Below, in pieces: positions 1 through 7,222 of a DNA stretch of 64,000 bases. The DNA comes from Actinoplanes sp. L3-i22 (lineage in GTDB: Bacteria > Actinomycetota > Actinomycetes > Mycobacteriales > Micromonosporaceae): assembly GCF_019704555.1 (NCBI RefSeq), contig NZ_AP024745.1, forward strand, positions 9,122,501 to 9,186,500, read 5' to 3'. Position numbers and translations under genes: made by a program. Below the pieces are notes generated by a model, which saw only the letters and a list, made by a program, of their open reading frames with translations, did not search any database and was not told the DNA's origin. Every line of letters begins with the position of its first letter. The stretch's first letter is position 1.

Positions 1-2
1 GC

Positions 3-638
3 CAGACCTCGGCGATGCTGTTCACCCTGGACGCGATGGCCGAAGCGCCCAAACTCGACGCGGACAAGGCGATCGAGGCGATGGAGAACACGGTCGAACT
101 CGGGGTGCTTCCGGAGGTCGGCGAACTGGTCCGGTCCCGGCGCCTGGAGAATCCCGCGGTTCTCTACCCCAAACTGCAGAACCAGTTCTTCGAGTACGAC
201 ACCGGCGCGTCCGGGACCCCGGTGCAGGAGAAGACCGGGAATCGGCGGGAACTGCAGATCGCGGCCGGAATCCTGAAACAGGACCCGGACGCGACCGTGC
301 GGCTCGACACCGACGGGGTGGACATTCTGGTCCACACCTCGCAGCAACGGGTGTTCGCGATCCAGACCCGGTCGGTGGGCAGTGACTCGGTCGCCGCCAA
401 TGCCCGCAGTGCGGTCAAGGACCTGACCAAACACGCGCCCGACGGGAGCAAGCGGGTCGTGCTGCTCTATGTGGAGGCGCCGGCCGGGATCGTGCACGCG
501 GCCGGGCGCGACTATTTCGAGGCGCAGTTCCGGCCGCTCAGTTCCGTGCTGTGCCACGCCGATCTGAATGAGGTCGTGGTGGTCAATCAGACCGGCGTGC
601 AGCGCTGGACTCCGGATCAGTTGCCTGGTTGCCGGTGA
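3..638 (+). CDS. Hypothetical protein with possible restriction-endonuclease-like fold (5' truncated)
   Basis: The reading frame is open to the window edge, so the true start may lie upstream; the first ATG in frame is at 15. About 211 residues are visible, with no signal peptide or membrane segment. Around codons 95-125 the pattern VDILV, a short gap, then AIQTR looks like the core of a PD-(D/E)XK nuclease, but the usual ExK is QTR, so catalysis is doubtful. It ends in a 7-bp hairpin shared with the convergent DUF3500 gene. I do not recognise the family. A toxin or restriction remnant is possible, since a type VII toxin operon begins 1.6 kb away. Confidence is high that it is coding and low on function. 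Confidence 0.6.
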   Translation, partial: QTSAMLFTLDAMAEAPKLDADKAIEAMENTVELGVLPEVGELVRSRRLENPAVLYPKLQNQFFEYDTGASGTPVQEKTGNRRELQIAAGILKQDPDATVRLDTDGVDILVHTSQQRVFAIQTRSVGSDSVAANARSAVKDLTKHAPDGSKRVVLLYVEAPAGIVHAAGRDYFEAQFRPLSSVLCHADLNEVVVVNQTGVQRWTPDQLPGCR

Positions 639-639
639 A

Positions 640-660
640 GGTCCCGCTCTTCACGGGACC
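640..660. terminator. Hairpin between convergent genes
   Basis: GGTCCCG (640-646) pairs with CGGGACC (654-660) across a 7-nt loop, between the stops of two convergent genes. There is no T-run, as is common for actinobacterial terminators. Confidence 0.5.
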
Positions 661-671
661 CGTTCGTGGGC

Positions 672-1985
672 TCAGGCAAAGGTGAACTCGCCGCCGTAGT
701 CACGGGTGTGGTCGCGGTAGACGGTGTGATAGTGGATCTGGTTCTGCAGGACGATGCCGTTCTGGCAGACGAATTCGATCCAGACACTGGGGCCGTCGAT
801 GCGTACGTAATCGGCATGGTTTGTCAGACCCAGCGTGCCGGACCAACCGATGTAGGTCTTGTCCAGCTCGCTCTCGTAGGTCTTCATCAGTGCTGCCGCG
901 GTGGCGTCGTCGGCATTCGCGACCCAGGGTTTGATGGCGGCCAGGACCAGTTTCTTCTGATCCGCGGTCAATGTGCTGACCGGCAGGCCCTCCTTCTTCG
1001 CCGGGAACTGGCCGTCCTTCTGCGGGCCGACCAGGACGTCGCTGAACGACTCCGCCAATTTGGCGGTGGCCTGATCCTGCTGGCTGAGGCTGCCGGTCAT
1101 GGCCAGGATGGCCGCTTTCATGTCCTGCATCGGGGCGTGATCGGTGCCGTTGTCGTCGGTCCAGGTGGTGGGTTCGACACCGACGAAGAACGGGGAGGCG
1201 CCGGTTACCTGGCCGGCTTTGTAGGTCAGGTGGACGGCCAGGTGGTGGCCGCCGAAGTTGAGTTGCCAGGTGCCGGTGGTGCTGGGGGTGCCGAGGAAGG
1301 CGAGGAAATAGGTGCCGGCGGAATAGCCGCTGTCGGCGCCGCCCGGGCCGCCCTGTCCGCCTTGATTTCCACCCGGGGCTCCGCTCGGATTTCCACCCGG
1401 GAAGCCGCCGGGGGCTCCGCTCGCGTTTCCGCCCGGAAATCCGCCGGGAGCTCCGCTCGGGAAGCCGCCCGGCGCGCCGCCATTCGGTCCGCCGTTCGCT
1501 GCGCCGTTCGGTGCGCCGGATGCATTGGCGCCGGGGAATCCGCCGCCCGGGGCTCCGCCTGCTCCCGGGCCGCCGCCGGTGCCGCTTTCCTGGGCGTTCT
1601 TGAGGTAGTCGTCGGCCAGCATGATCTGCTCGACACGCTCGTAGCCGGCGCCCTCGGTCGTACCGAAAGCGGTCTTTAAAACGCTCTTCGCCGCGGCGAG
1701 CTGGGTCGCATTCAGGTCGCCGAGCTTCACGCCGGGCCGGCAGCTGGAACCGCACGGCAGGTTGGACCAGGACGTCGCGGTGCTCTGCGTGAGCTCGAGC
1801 TGCGCCTTGGTCTTCTGGTCCGCGGACAGCGTGGCGAGGAAGGCGTCGGCCGCCTCGACGACCCCGGCCACGCTCTTGTCGTAGGACTTGACCTCCGGAG
1901 CCGGCTTGTCGTCACCTCCCCCACCGCATCCGGCGACGCCGAGCAGCAGGACGGCCGAAGCCACCCATCGACCTGTGTGGACCAC
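672..1985 (-). CDS. DUF3500 domain-containing lipoprotein
   Basis: Secreted lipoprotein of 437 residues. The GTG at 1985 is chosen because AAGGGAG lies 6 nt upstream and the protein then opens with a short basic stretch, a hydrophobic core and the lipobox GVAGC. The mature part starts with helical sequence (about 30-120). A low-complexity Gly/Pro/Ala/Asn region follows (about 130-215, repeats of the type SGAPGGFPGG). The C-terminal half matches DUF3500, with motifs such as TGTWQLNFGGHH and conserved Trp/His near the end (QIHYHTVYRDHTRDYGGEF). DUF3500 has no assigned biochemical role. It is monocistronic and convergent with the gene before it. The Gly-rich linker may let the domain reach through the cell wall (inference). 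Confidence 0.85.
   Translation of the reverse strand: MVHTGRWVASAVLLLGVAGCGGGGDDKPAPEVKSYDKSVAGVVEAADAFLATLSADQKTKAQLELTQSTATSWSNLPCGSSCRPGVKLGDLNATQLAAAKSVLKTAFGTTEGAGYERVEQIMLADDYLKNAQESGTGGGPGAGGAPGGGFPGANASGAPNGAANGGPNGGAPGGFPSGAPGGFPGGNASGAPGGFPGGNPSGAPGGNQGGQGGPGGADSGYSAGTYFLAFLGTPSTTGTWQLNFGGHHLAVHLTYKAGQVTGASPFFVGVEPTTWTDDNGTDHAPMQDMKAAILAMTGSLSQQDQATAKLAESFSDVLVGPQKDGQFPAKKEGLPVSTLTADQKKLVLAAIKPWVANADDATAAALMKTYESELDKTYIGWSGTLGLTNHADYVRIDGPSVWIEFVCQNGIVLQNQIHYHTVYRDHTRDYGGEFTFA
1340..1565 (-). repeat. Degenerate Gly-Pro-Asn/Ser coding repeat inside the DUF3500 lipoprotein
   Basis: On the minus strand this stretch encodes tandem imperfect units of about 8-10 residues (GAPGGFPGGN/S). 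Both DNA and protein repeat, so copy number could change by slippage. Confidence 0.65.
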
Positions 1986-2289
1986 GAAGCACTCCCTTGG
2001 ATCGGCGATTGTTGACAATGAAGTCAGCAATACTCGCCGTTGTCAATCCGAGCGCAGCGCCGTCACCAGGGAAAACGCAAATTCATAGGAAATCGACAGG
2101 CTTTCCCGTACGCATTCACAGGCTCGCGCCCGCCGAAGTTATCCACAGGCAGCAAATTCGTCGTCGCGACGGCTCGGCGCTTGACCTAACTTGAAACCGG
2201 CCGGCCAGCCAGACCCTCTCTCGCCTCCCCGCGGAGCTGCACATCCGTGTGCCCTCGCTCCCCGAGGACCGCACGACGCAGGAGTTTGC
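1986..2289. promoter_or_regulatory. Divergent intergenic region with TTGACAA/TTGTCAA inverted repeat
   Basis: This 304-bp region separates the DUF3500 gene (minus) from the type VII operon (plus). TTGACAA at 2012-2018 and TTGTCAA at 2040-2046 form an inverted repeat, each arm resembling a -35 box pointing one way. No well-spaced -10 is evident. The stretch 2047-2190 is AT-richer than its surroundings and has no coding signal that I can support. Confidence 0.35.
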
Positions 2290-2751
2290 ATGGAGCCTCT
2301 ACTCGATCCCGCCGCGGCGCTGGACCGCATCGCCGCCTGGCAGGAAGACATCGACCAACTGGTCACCCGAGCCCGGACGATGAGCGACCGCCTCGGCGCG
2401 CTGCGGGTGACCGCGAGCGACCCCCGCCGGGTCGTGGAGCTGACCATCGACACGCACGGCGCGCTGCAGGACATCCGGTTCAGTCCGCACGCTGCCCAGC
2501 AGGGTCACGACGCCCTCGCCCGGACCGTGATGTCCACGCTCGGTGAGGCCCGCCGCCAGGCCGCCGAGCAGAACCGCCGGATCATCCTGGAGAGCATCGG
2601 CGCGGAGTCCCCCGCCGCCCGCGAGATCCTCACCCACGTCTCGGCCAAGCTGAGCCCTGCCGGGGACCGCGAGGGCGCTCCGGGCTTCAACTCGGGCCGG
2701 GCGGGCTTCGGCTCGGGCCGGGCAGGTCGCGGCGAGCAGGACCAGCCGTGA
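2290..2751 (+). CDS. YbaB/EbfC-like protein of a type VII secretion locus
   Basis: A 153-residue protein starting at ATG 2290, with GGAG 5 nt upstream; an in-frame start at 2191 has no ribosome site. Residues 5-40 form a coiled coil. Residues about 45-110 (VELTIDTHGALQDIRFSP, then a long helix) resemble the YbaB/EbfC DNA-binding fold, which in actinobacteria often appears as the first gene of ESX-type effector operons. The C-terminus is Gly/Ser/Arg rich (FNSGRAGFGSGRAGRGE). It overlaps the next gene by GTGA, so the two are probably translationally coupled. It may be a chaperone or escort for the WXG proteins that follow (inference). Confidence 0.7.
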   Translation: MEPLLDPAAALDRIAAWQEDIDQLVTRARTMSDRLGALRVTASDPRRVVELTIDTHGALQDIRFSPHAAQQGHDALARTVMSTLGEARRQAAEQNRRIILESIGAESPAAREILTHVSAKLSPAGDREGAPGFNSGRAGFGSGRAGRGEQDQP

Positions 2752-3062
2752 TCGACAGCGTCCTGGTCGACGCCGCCCAGATCCGCCGGCACGCCGGCAC
2801 CTTGCGCGCTCTGCAGGACCGCCTCGACGCCGTCCAGGCCGCGAGCTCGTCGATCATCCAGGACGACGCGGCGTTCGGCCTGCTGTGCAGCTGGCTCCCA
2901 GCGATCCTGGCCGCGCGTCACCGGAGGCAGGAGGAGCTGACCGACTACATCGCCGAGAACCTGCAGCTCCTGGCCACGGACCTGCACGCGGCCGCCACCG
3001 ACTACGAGTCCACCGATGGCCGCTCGGCTGCCACGATCCGCACCGCTGGCGGCCTCACATGA
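2748..3062 (+). CDS. EspC/WXG100-like type VII secretion substrate
   Basis: A 104-residue, all-helical protein with a GTG start overlapping the upstream stop. It resembles the ESX EspC family (T7SS_ESX_EspC): about 35 residues of helix, a turn, then a second helix ending in YESTDGRSAATI, the usual tail of these small secreted partners. No signal peptide is present, as expected for type VII export. Its stop overlaps the next start (ATGA at 3059-3062), so it is likely made in step with the larger WXG protein. Confidence 0.75.
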   Translation: MIDSVLVDAAQIRRHAGTLRALQDRLDAVQAASSSIIQDDAAFGLLCSWLPAILAARHRRQEELTDYIAENLQLLATDLHAAATDYESTDGRSAATIRTAGGLT

Positions 3063-3745
3063 CCTTGGTAGCCACCCCCACCGAAACGTCCGCCACCGAC
3101 GCCACCGTGATCGGCGACATGGAAGACCTGGCCGCCGAGATCCGCAGCGGCGACTGGATCGACGGCCTGCTGTCCGGCGCTACGACGGGCGTCACCCTGG
3201 CGTCCACGGCGATCGACCCGTTCGGTTCCCTGCTCGCCAACGGCCTGGCCTGGGCCATGGAGTATTTCGAGCCCCTACGCCACATGCTCGACGAGCTGAC
3301 CGGCGCGCCGGAAAAGGTGACCGCCCACGCGGCAACCTGGCAGAACATCGCCACCGAGCTGAACGAGACAGCCGCCGACCTGCAGCGCTCGGTCCGCGCC
3401 GACCTGCCTGATTGGCAGGGCACAGCATCGTCGGCCTATTGGTCCATGATGTCGCACAACGTAACGGCCCTGGGAATCCTGAGCGGCACCGCAAACGCCA
3501 TGTCCGCAGCCACGGAGGCAGCCGGAAACCTGGTCCGCTTCACCCGAGACATCGTCCGCGACCTGATCTGCGACCTGGTAGCGAGAGTGATCGTCTGGGC
3601 CCTGGAGGCCATGGCGGTAGTCACGATCCCAGTGGTCGCCACCCAGATCGTCGCCGCGGTAGCCAAATGGGCCACCCGAATAACCAGCTACACCACCGCC
3701 CTAACCACCAGCCTGACCAACCTCTCCCGCCTGGTCGGCGGGTAA
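3059..3745 (+). CDS. WXG100-type secreted protein (toxin carrier or partner)
   Basis: A 228-residue protein starting at ATG 3059, coupled to the EspC-like gene. A WXG-type turn (DWQGTASSAYW) sits near residue 118 between two long helices. The region before it has small/Gly-rich hydrophobic helices (SGATTGVTLASTAIDPF), and the C-terminal third is strongly hydrophobic (about residues 160-228, ALEAMAVVTIPVVATQIVAAV). This is typical of the N-terminal export module of actinobacterial polymorphic toxins. The nuclease toxin gene begins only 7 bp downstream in another frame, so this may be the delivery half of a toxin split into two genes, or a dedicated partner. Confidence 0.75.
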   Translation: MTLVATPTETSATDATVIGDMEDLAAEIRSGDWIDGLLSGATTGVTLASTAIDPFGSLLANGLAWAMEYFEPLRHMLDELTGAPEKVTAHAATWQNIATELNETAADLQRSVRADLPDWQGTASSAYWSMMSHNVTALGILSGTANAMSAATEAAGNLVRFTRDIVRDLICDLVARVIVWALEAMAVVTIPVVATQIVAAVAKWATRITSYTTALTTSLTNLSRLVGG

Positions 3746-3752
3746 CACACCC

Positions 3753-4424
3753 ATGGCGCGGCCGAAGAGATCCAGGGACAGCAGCGATTCCTCGGGCAGC
3801 CGACATCACAAGCCGAACCCAGGGTCCGCCGGACGTAGCGTGCCCGCGGGTCACAAGGGCGCAGCAGATGCCGGGCACGGTGGCCGGGCTCGAGGCAGCC
3901 GACCAACAAGAGACCGCTGGCAGCCAGGCGATTCGACAATCACCCAACCGACAGGACAGAAGGGTGGCGCACCAGAAGGCAAGCTGACAGAACTGGAACC
4001 GCACCTGGATGATGAAGCTCGCCGATCAACCAATCGAGAGAACGAGGTTGCCGCACTACTGGCCACAAGCGGATATCAAATCAAGCAGAATCCCGACGAC
4101 GCGGAAGTCGCACGTGCCCGGCAAGAGCACAACGACAACGGGAAACCCGAAAAGGAGCCGGACTACCTCCTCGAAGGACGCGTATTCGACTGCTATTCAC
4201 CGAACCCGGGAACCAACCCCAGGAACGTTTGGAGCGAAGTAAGAGATAAAGGTGAGGATGGACAGACACAGCGCGTAGTAGTGGACCTCAAGGAGTGGAG
4301 GGGCGACATGTCAGCATTGTGGCAACAGTTCCACGACTGGACCCTCCCCAAGGTCAAGGAGGTAAAAGTCATAACTCCCGACGGACAGATCGCGCAGATC
4401 GTCCCCTACCCGAACAACACCTGA
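3753..4424 (+). CDS. CdiA C-terminal-type tRNA nuclease toxin (PF18451-like)
   Basis: A 223-residue protein. Residues 1-85 are low-complexity, basic and Gly/Ser rich. Residues about 90-215 match the CdiA_C toxin fold: NRENEVAALLATSGYQIKQN, then EPDYLLEGRVFDCYSPN, a RVVVDL strand and a final VKVITPDGQI strand. In this family the E, the PDYLxxG strand and the basic residues form a nuclease site that cuts tRNA (family knowledge). It lies directly after a WXG carrier and before a SitI3-like gene, the classic toxin-immunity order. Base composition falls in the toxin domain compared with the genes upstream, as is common for exchanged toxin cassettes. No clear ribosome site precedes the ATG; coupling to the WXG gene is likely. 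Confidence 0.8.
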   Translation: MARPKRSRDSSDSSGSRHHKPNPGSAGRSVPAGHKGAADAGHGGRARGSRPTRDRWQPGDSTITQPTGQKGGAPEGKLTELEPHLDDEARRSTNRENEVAALLATSGYQIKQNPDDAEVARARQEHNDNGKPEKEPDYLLEGRVFDCYSPNPGTNPRNVWSEVRDKGEDGQTQRVVVDLKEWRGDMSALWQQFHDWTLPKVKEVKVITPDGQIAQIVPYPNNT

Positions 4425-4434
4425 GAGAAGACTC

Positions 4435-4866
4435 ATGGCAATTGAATACCGAATGATAGTTGCCGGATCCACCCCTGTCAGGGAGATCGCCACCCGAGCA
4501 TTCCCCGATCCGGACGAACGCCCGATCGGCACGCCGCCCCTCCTGACAGCCGACCTAAAAGACAAATACGGCTTCGGCGTCACTCTCTACGCCGGAACCG
4601 ACGGCTACCTCGAAGCCGAAACCGACGACGGCATGTGGGAGTGGGAACCTACCCAGTTCGTCAGAATTACTTTCCACATGAGTAAGCACGGCGAGATGGG
4701 TCCAGCGCTGGCCGCCATGCTCGCCGCGGTCGGACGGGTTCTTGACTCGGGTTCCGAGGACACCTCGTTGGACCTCAACGGAAGCTGGTTGCTCCTGACC
4801 CGCATGGGCGGCGTCATCACGAGGCATAAACAAGCCGGCTGGTGGGAGGTTTACAACCTGCCCTAG
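4435..4866 (+). CDS. SitI3-like immunity protein
   Basis: A 143-residue cytosolic protein starting 10 bp after the toxin gene, with GAGAGAAG just upstream of its ATG. Its start (MAIEYRMIVAG) and overall pattern (DGYLEAETDD, FRITF-like strand, a final LNGSWLLLTRMGG strand and WWEVYNLP end) resemble the SitI3 family first described with Myxococcus swarming-inhibition toxins. Position right after a CdiA-type nuclease makes neutralisation of that toxin the simplest role. AT content is higher than in the flanking housekeeping genes, as in the toxin domain. Confidence 0.7.
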   Translation: MAIEYRMIVAGSTPVREIATRAFPDPDERPIGTPPLLTADLKDKYGFGVTLYAGTDGYLEAETDDGMWEWEPTQFVRITFHMSKHGEMGPALAAMLAAVGRVLDSGSEDTSLDLNGSWLLLTRMGGVITRHKQAGWWEVYNLP

Positions 4867-5057
4867 AAACAGATTCCCCTCGAACATCTTCGGGAGAATG
4901 CCGGACCTCCCACTGGTTGCCGGCCAGCAAGATCAAGAATCTCGCCCAGCCATCGCTACAGCTACCGACTGAGATGGAGACGTCGCTCAGTGTTGGGGGA
5001 ATGTGGCGCTGGTCGCCCGATTCGCGGTTCGGAGGGGTGACTCCGTATCCTTGAGTC

Positions 5058-6767
5058 ATGGACGAAGACCTCGCGACCAGCACCGATGCAGGCTTCGCCA
5101 GCCTTGGACTACGCCCCGAACTGCTGCGCGCCCTGGCCGACCTCGGCTACGAGGAGCCGACACCGATTCAGCGGGAAGCTATCGCTCCCCTGGTCGCCGG
5201 GCACGACCTGGTTGGTCAAGCGGCGACCGGCACCGGCAAGACGGCGGCGTTCGCGCTGCCGCTGCTGCAGAGCCTGACGCCCGGCGAGTCGGACGGGCCG
5301 ACCGCGCTGGTGCTCGTGCCGACCCGTGAGCTGGCCGAGCAGGTGTCGCAGGCGGTGCACCGCTACGGGCGGGAATTGAACGTGCGCGTGCTCCCGGTCT
5401 ACGGCGGGCAGCCGATCAGCCGCCAGCTGCAGGTGCTGCGCCGCGGCGTGGACGTCGTCGTCGGCACGCCCGGCCGGATCCTGGACCACATCGAGCGGGG
5501 GACACTGAAGCTCGACGGCGTCAAGACCGTCGTGCTCGACGAAGCCGACGAGATGCTCGACATGGGCTTCGCCGAGGACATCGAGGCGATCCTCACCGAG
5601 ACGCCCGCGGAGCGGCAGACCGTGCTGTTCTCGGCCACCATGCCGCCGCGGATCGACGCGATCGCCCGCCGGCACCTGCGTGACCCGCTGCGGATCCGGA
5701 TGGGCCGGGACACCACCGCCGCCGACTCGCTGCCTTCGGTGCGGCAGAGCGCCTACCTGGTCGCCCGCCCCTACAAGACAGCCGCGCTCGGCCGGGTGCT
5801 CGACGTCGAGGCGCCGACCGCGGCGATCGTCTTCTGCCGTACCCGGGAAGAAGTTGATGAGGTCACCGAGAGCCTCAACGGCCGTGGGTATCGCGCGGAG
5901 GCCCTGCACGGCGGGCTGAGCCAGGACCAGCGTGACCGGGTGATGGGCCGCCTGCGCGGCGGCGCCACCGAGCTGCTGGTCGCGACCGATGTCGCGGCGC
6001 GCGGCCTGGACGTCGAGCAGCTGACCCACGTGATCAACTACAACGTGCCGTCGGCCCCGGAGGCGTACGTGCACCGGATCGGCCGGGTCGGCCGCGCCGG
6101 GCGCACCGGCGCCGCGATCACCCTGGCCGAGCCGCGTGAGCAGCGGATGCTCAAGGCGATCGAGCGGCTCACCGGTCAGCGCATCGCCCTGGAGAAGCTG
6201 CCGACCGTGACCGACCTGCGCGCGCGACGGCTCGAAGCCGTCCGCAACACCGTGCAGGAGGCGATGGGCGCCGACGACCTGGACCGTTTCCGGTCAGTGC
6301 TGGACTCGCTGACCGACGACGCCGACCTCGAGTTGGTGGCGCTGGCCGGCCTGAAGCTGCTGCACGAGGCGAACGGCGGCAACGTCGAAGAGCCGGAAAT
6401 CCCGACGGTTTCGCCGCAGCGCGAGCGCGAGCCCAGCAACCGCACCGACCGCCGCGGCACCAACGGCCCTGGTGGGGGCCGGTTCGACGACCGCGGCCCG
6501 GCCCGTGGCCGCGCCGGCGGCGGTGACGTGACCCGCGTCTACGTGAGCCTGGGCCGCCGGGCGGGTCTGCGTCCGCAGGACCTGGTCGGCGCGATTGCCG
6601 GCGAGGCAGGCCTGCCTGCGCGCGACGTCGGGGCGATTCAGATCACCGACCGGTTCTCGCTGGTCGAGGTCCCCGAGGCGGATGCCGACCGGGTGATCAA
6701 GGCCCTGAGCCACAGCACCATTCGCGGCCGCCGCCCCACGGTCCGCCGCGACCGCCCCGGCCACTGA
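5058..6767 (+). CDS. deaD: DEAD-box ATP-dependent RNA helicase, DeaD/DbpA type
   Basis: A 569-residue RNA helicase that unwinds structured RNA in ribosome assembly, mRNA decay or cold adaptation. All family motifs are visible: Q motif (FASLGLRPELL...PTPIQ, 13-39), motif I ATGTGKT (57-62), PTRELAEQ, DEAD (161-164), SAT (about 193), ATDVAARGLDV and HRIGRVGRAGR. A Gly/Arg/Pro linker (about 445-490) leads to a DbpA-like RNA-binding domain (about 491-562, TRVYVSLGRRAGLRPQDLVGAI). No strong ribosome site precedes ATG 5058. It stands alone, ends in a perfect hairpin, and appears to be the conserved left flank of the defence island. Confidence 0.93.
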   Translation: MDEDLATSTDAGFASLGLRPELLRALADLGYEEPTPIQREAIAPLVAGHDLVGQAATGTGKTAAFALPLLQSLTPGESDGPTALVLVPTRELAEQVSQAVHRYGRELNVRVLPVYGGQPISRQLQVLRRGVDVVVGTPGRILDHIERGTLKLDGVKTVVLDEADEMLDMGFAEDIEAILTETPAERQTVLFSATMPPRIDAIARRHLRDPLRIRMGRDTTAADSLPSVRQSAYLVARPYKTAALGRVLDVEAPTAAIVFCRTREEVDEVTESLNGRGYRAEALHGGLSQDQRDRVMGRLRGGATELLVATDVAARGLDVEQLTHVINYNVPSAPEAYVHRIGRVGRAGRTGAAITLAEPREQRMLKAIERLTGQRIALEKLPTVTDLRARRLEAVRNTVQEAMGADDLDRFRSVLDSLTDDADLELVALAGLKLLHEANGGNVEEPEIPTVSPQREREPSNRTDRRGTNGPGGGRFDDRGPARGRAGGGDVTRVYVSLGRRAGLRPQDLVGAIAGEAGLPARDVGAIQITDRFSLVEVPEADADRVIKALSHSTIRGRRPTVRRDRPGH

Positions 6768-6805
6768 TTTAACCGCCAGTTACGGCAGGGGTAGCCAAGC
6801 GACGA

Positions 6806-6839
6806 GACGGCTTCCGAGAGATCGTCCACGGAAGCCGTC
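6806..6839 (+). terminator. Perfect 11-bp hairpin after deaD
   Basis: GACGGCTTCCG (6806-6816) pairs exactly with CGGAAGCCGTC (6829-6839) over a 12-nt loop, 39 nt after the helicase stop. It lacks a T-tract, like many actinobacterial terminators. Confidence 0.75.
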
Positions 6840-7222
6840 ATCGCTCGGTTCAGGACGAGTGCTCCGCTCAGAGGAAGCGCTCGTCTGTCTGATGACCAGA
6901 GGAAGAAGCTGGGTGTTCGTGGCGTAACCGTGAGCTCGTTCCGGCGAGTAACCACGATTTCGGGTTCCTCACCGAGGTGAAGGCGTCCCAGAACGTCGGC
7001 TCGCACCCTGCCGCAGCGACCACCGGAGAGACGCTCTTCGCTGGATCCCGGAGTCCGGATTCCGCAGATATGAATCCTGGAGCAACGCGGATCTAGTTCC
7101 GCCCGCCCGACGAAGCCAAGGCCAGACTGCGGAGCTGAGCAGATTAGGGCCTCGACACCACGACTCACGCACGTGCTGAAGATCTGATCTCCGATGCGCT
7201 ATTTCGCTACAGCGAAGTCCGG
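6840..7222. other. Non-coding stretch at the left edge of the defence island
   Basis: About 380 bp between the deaD hairpin and the stop of the UvrD-like gene. Open frames on both strands lack a ribosome site and recognisable sequence, and base composition is lower in GC than deaD. No tRNA, insertion-sequence end or clear direct repeat was seen. It may be a degraded boundary left by past exchange. Confidence 0.4.
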
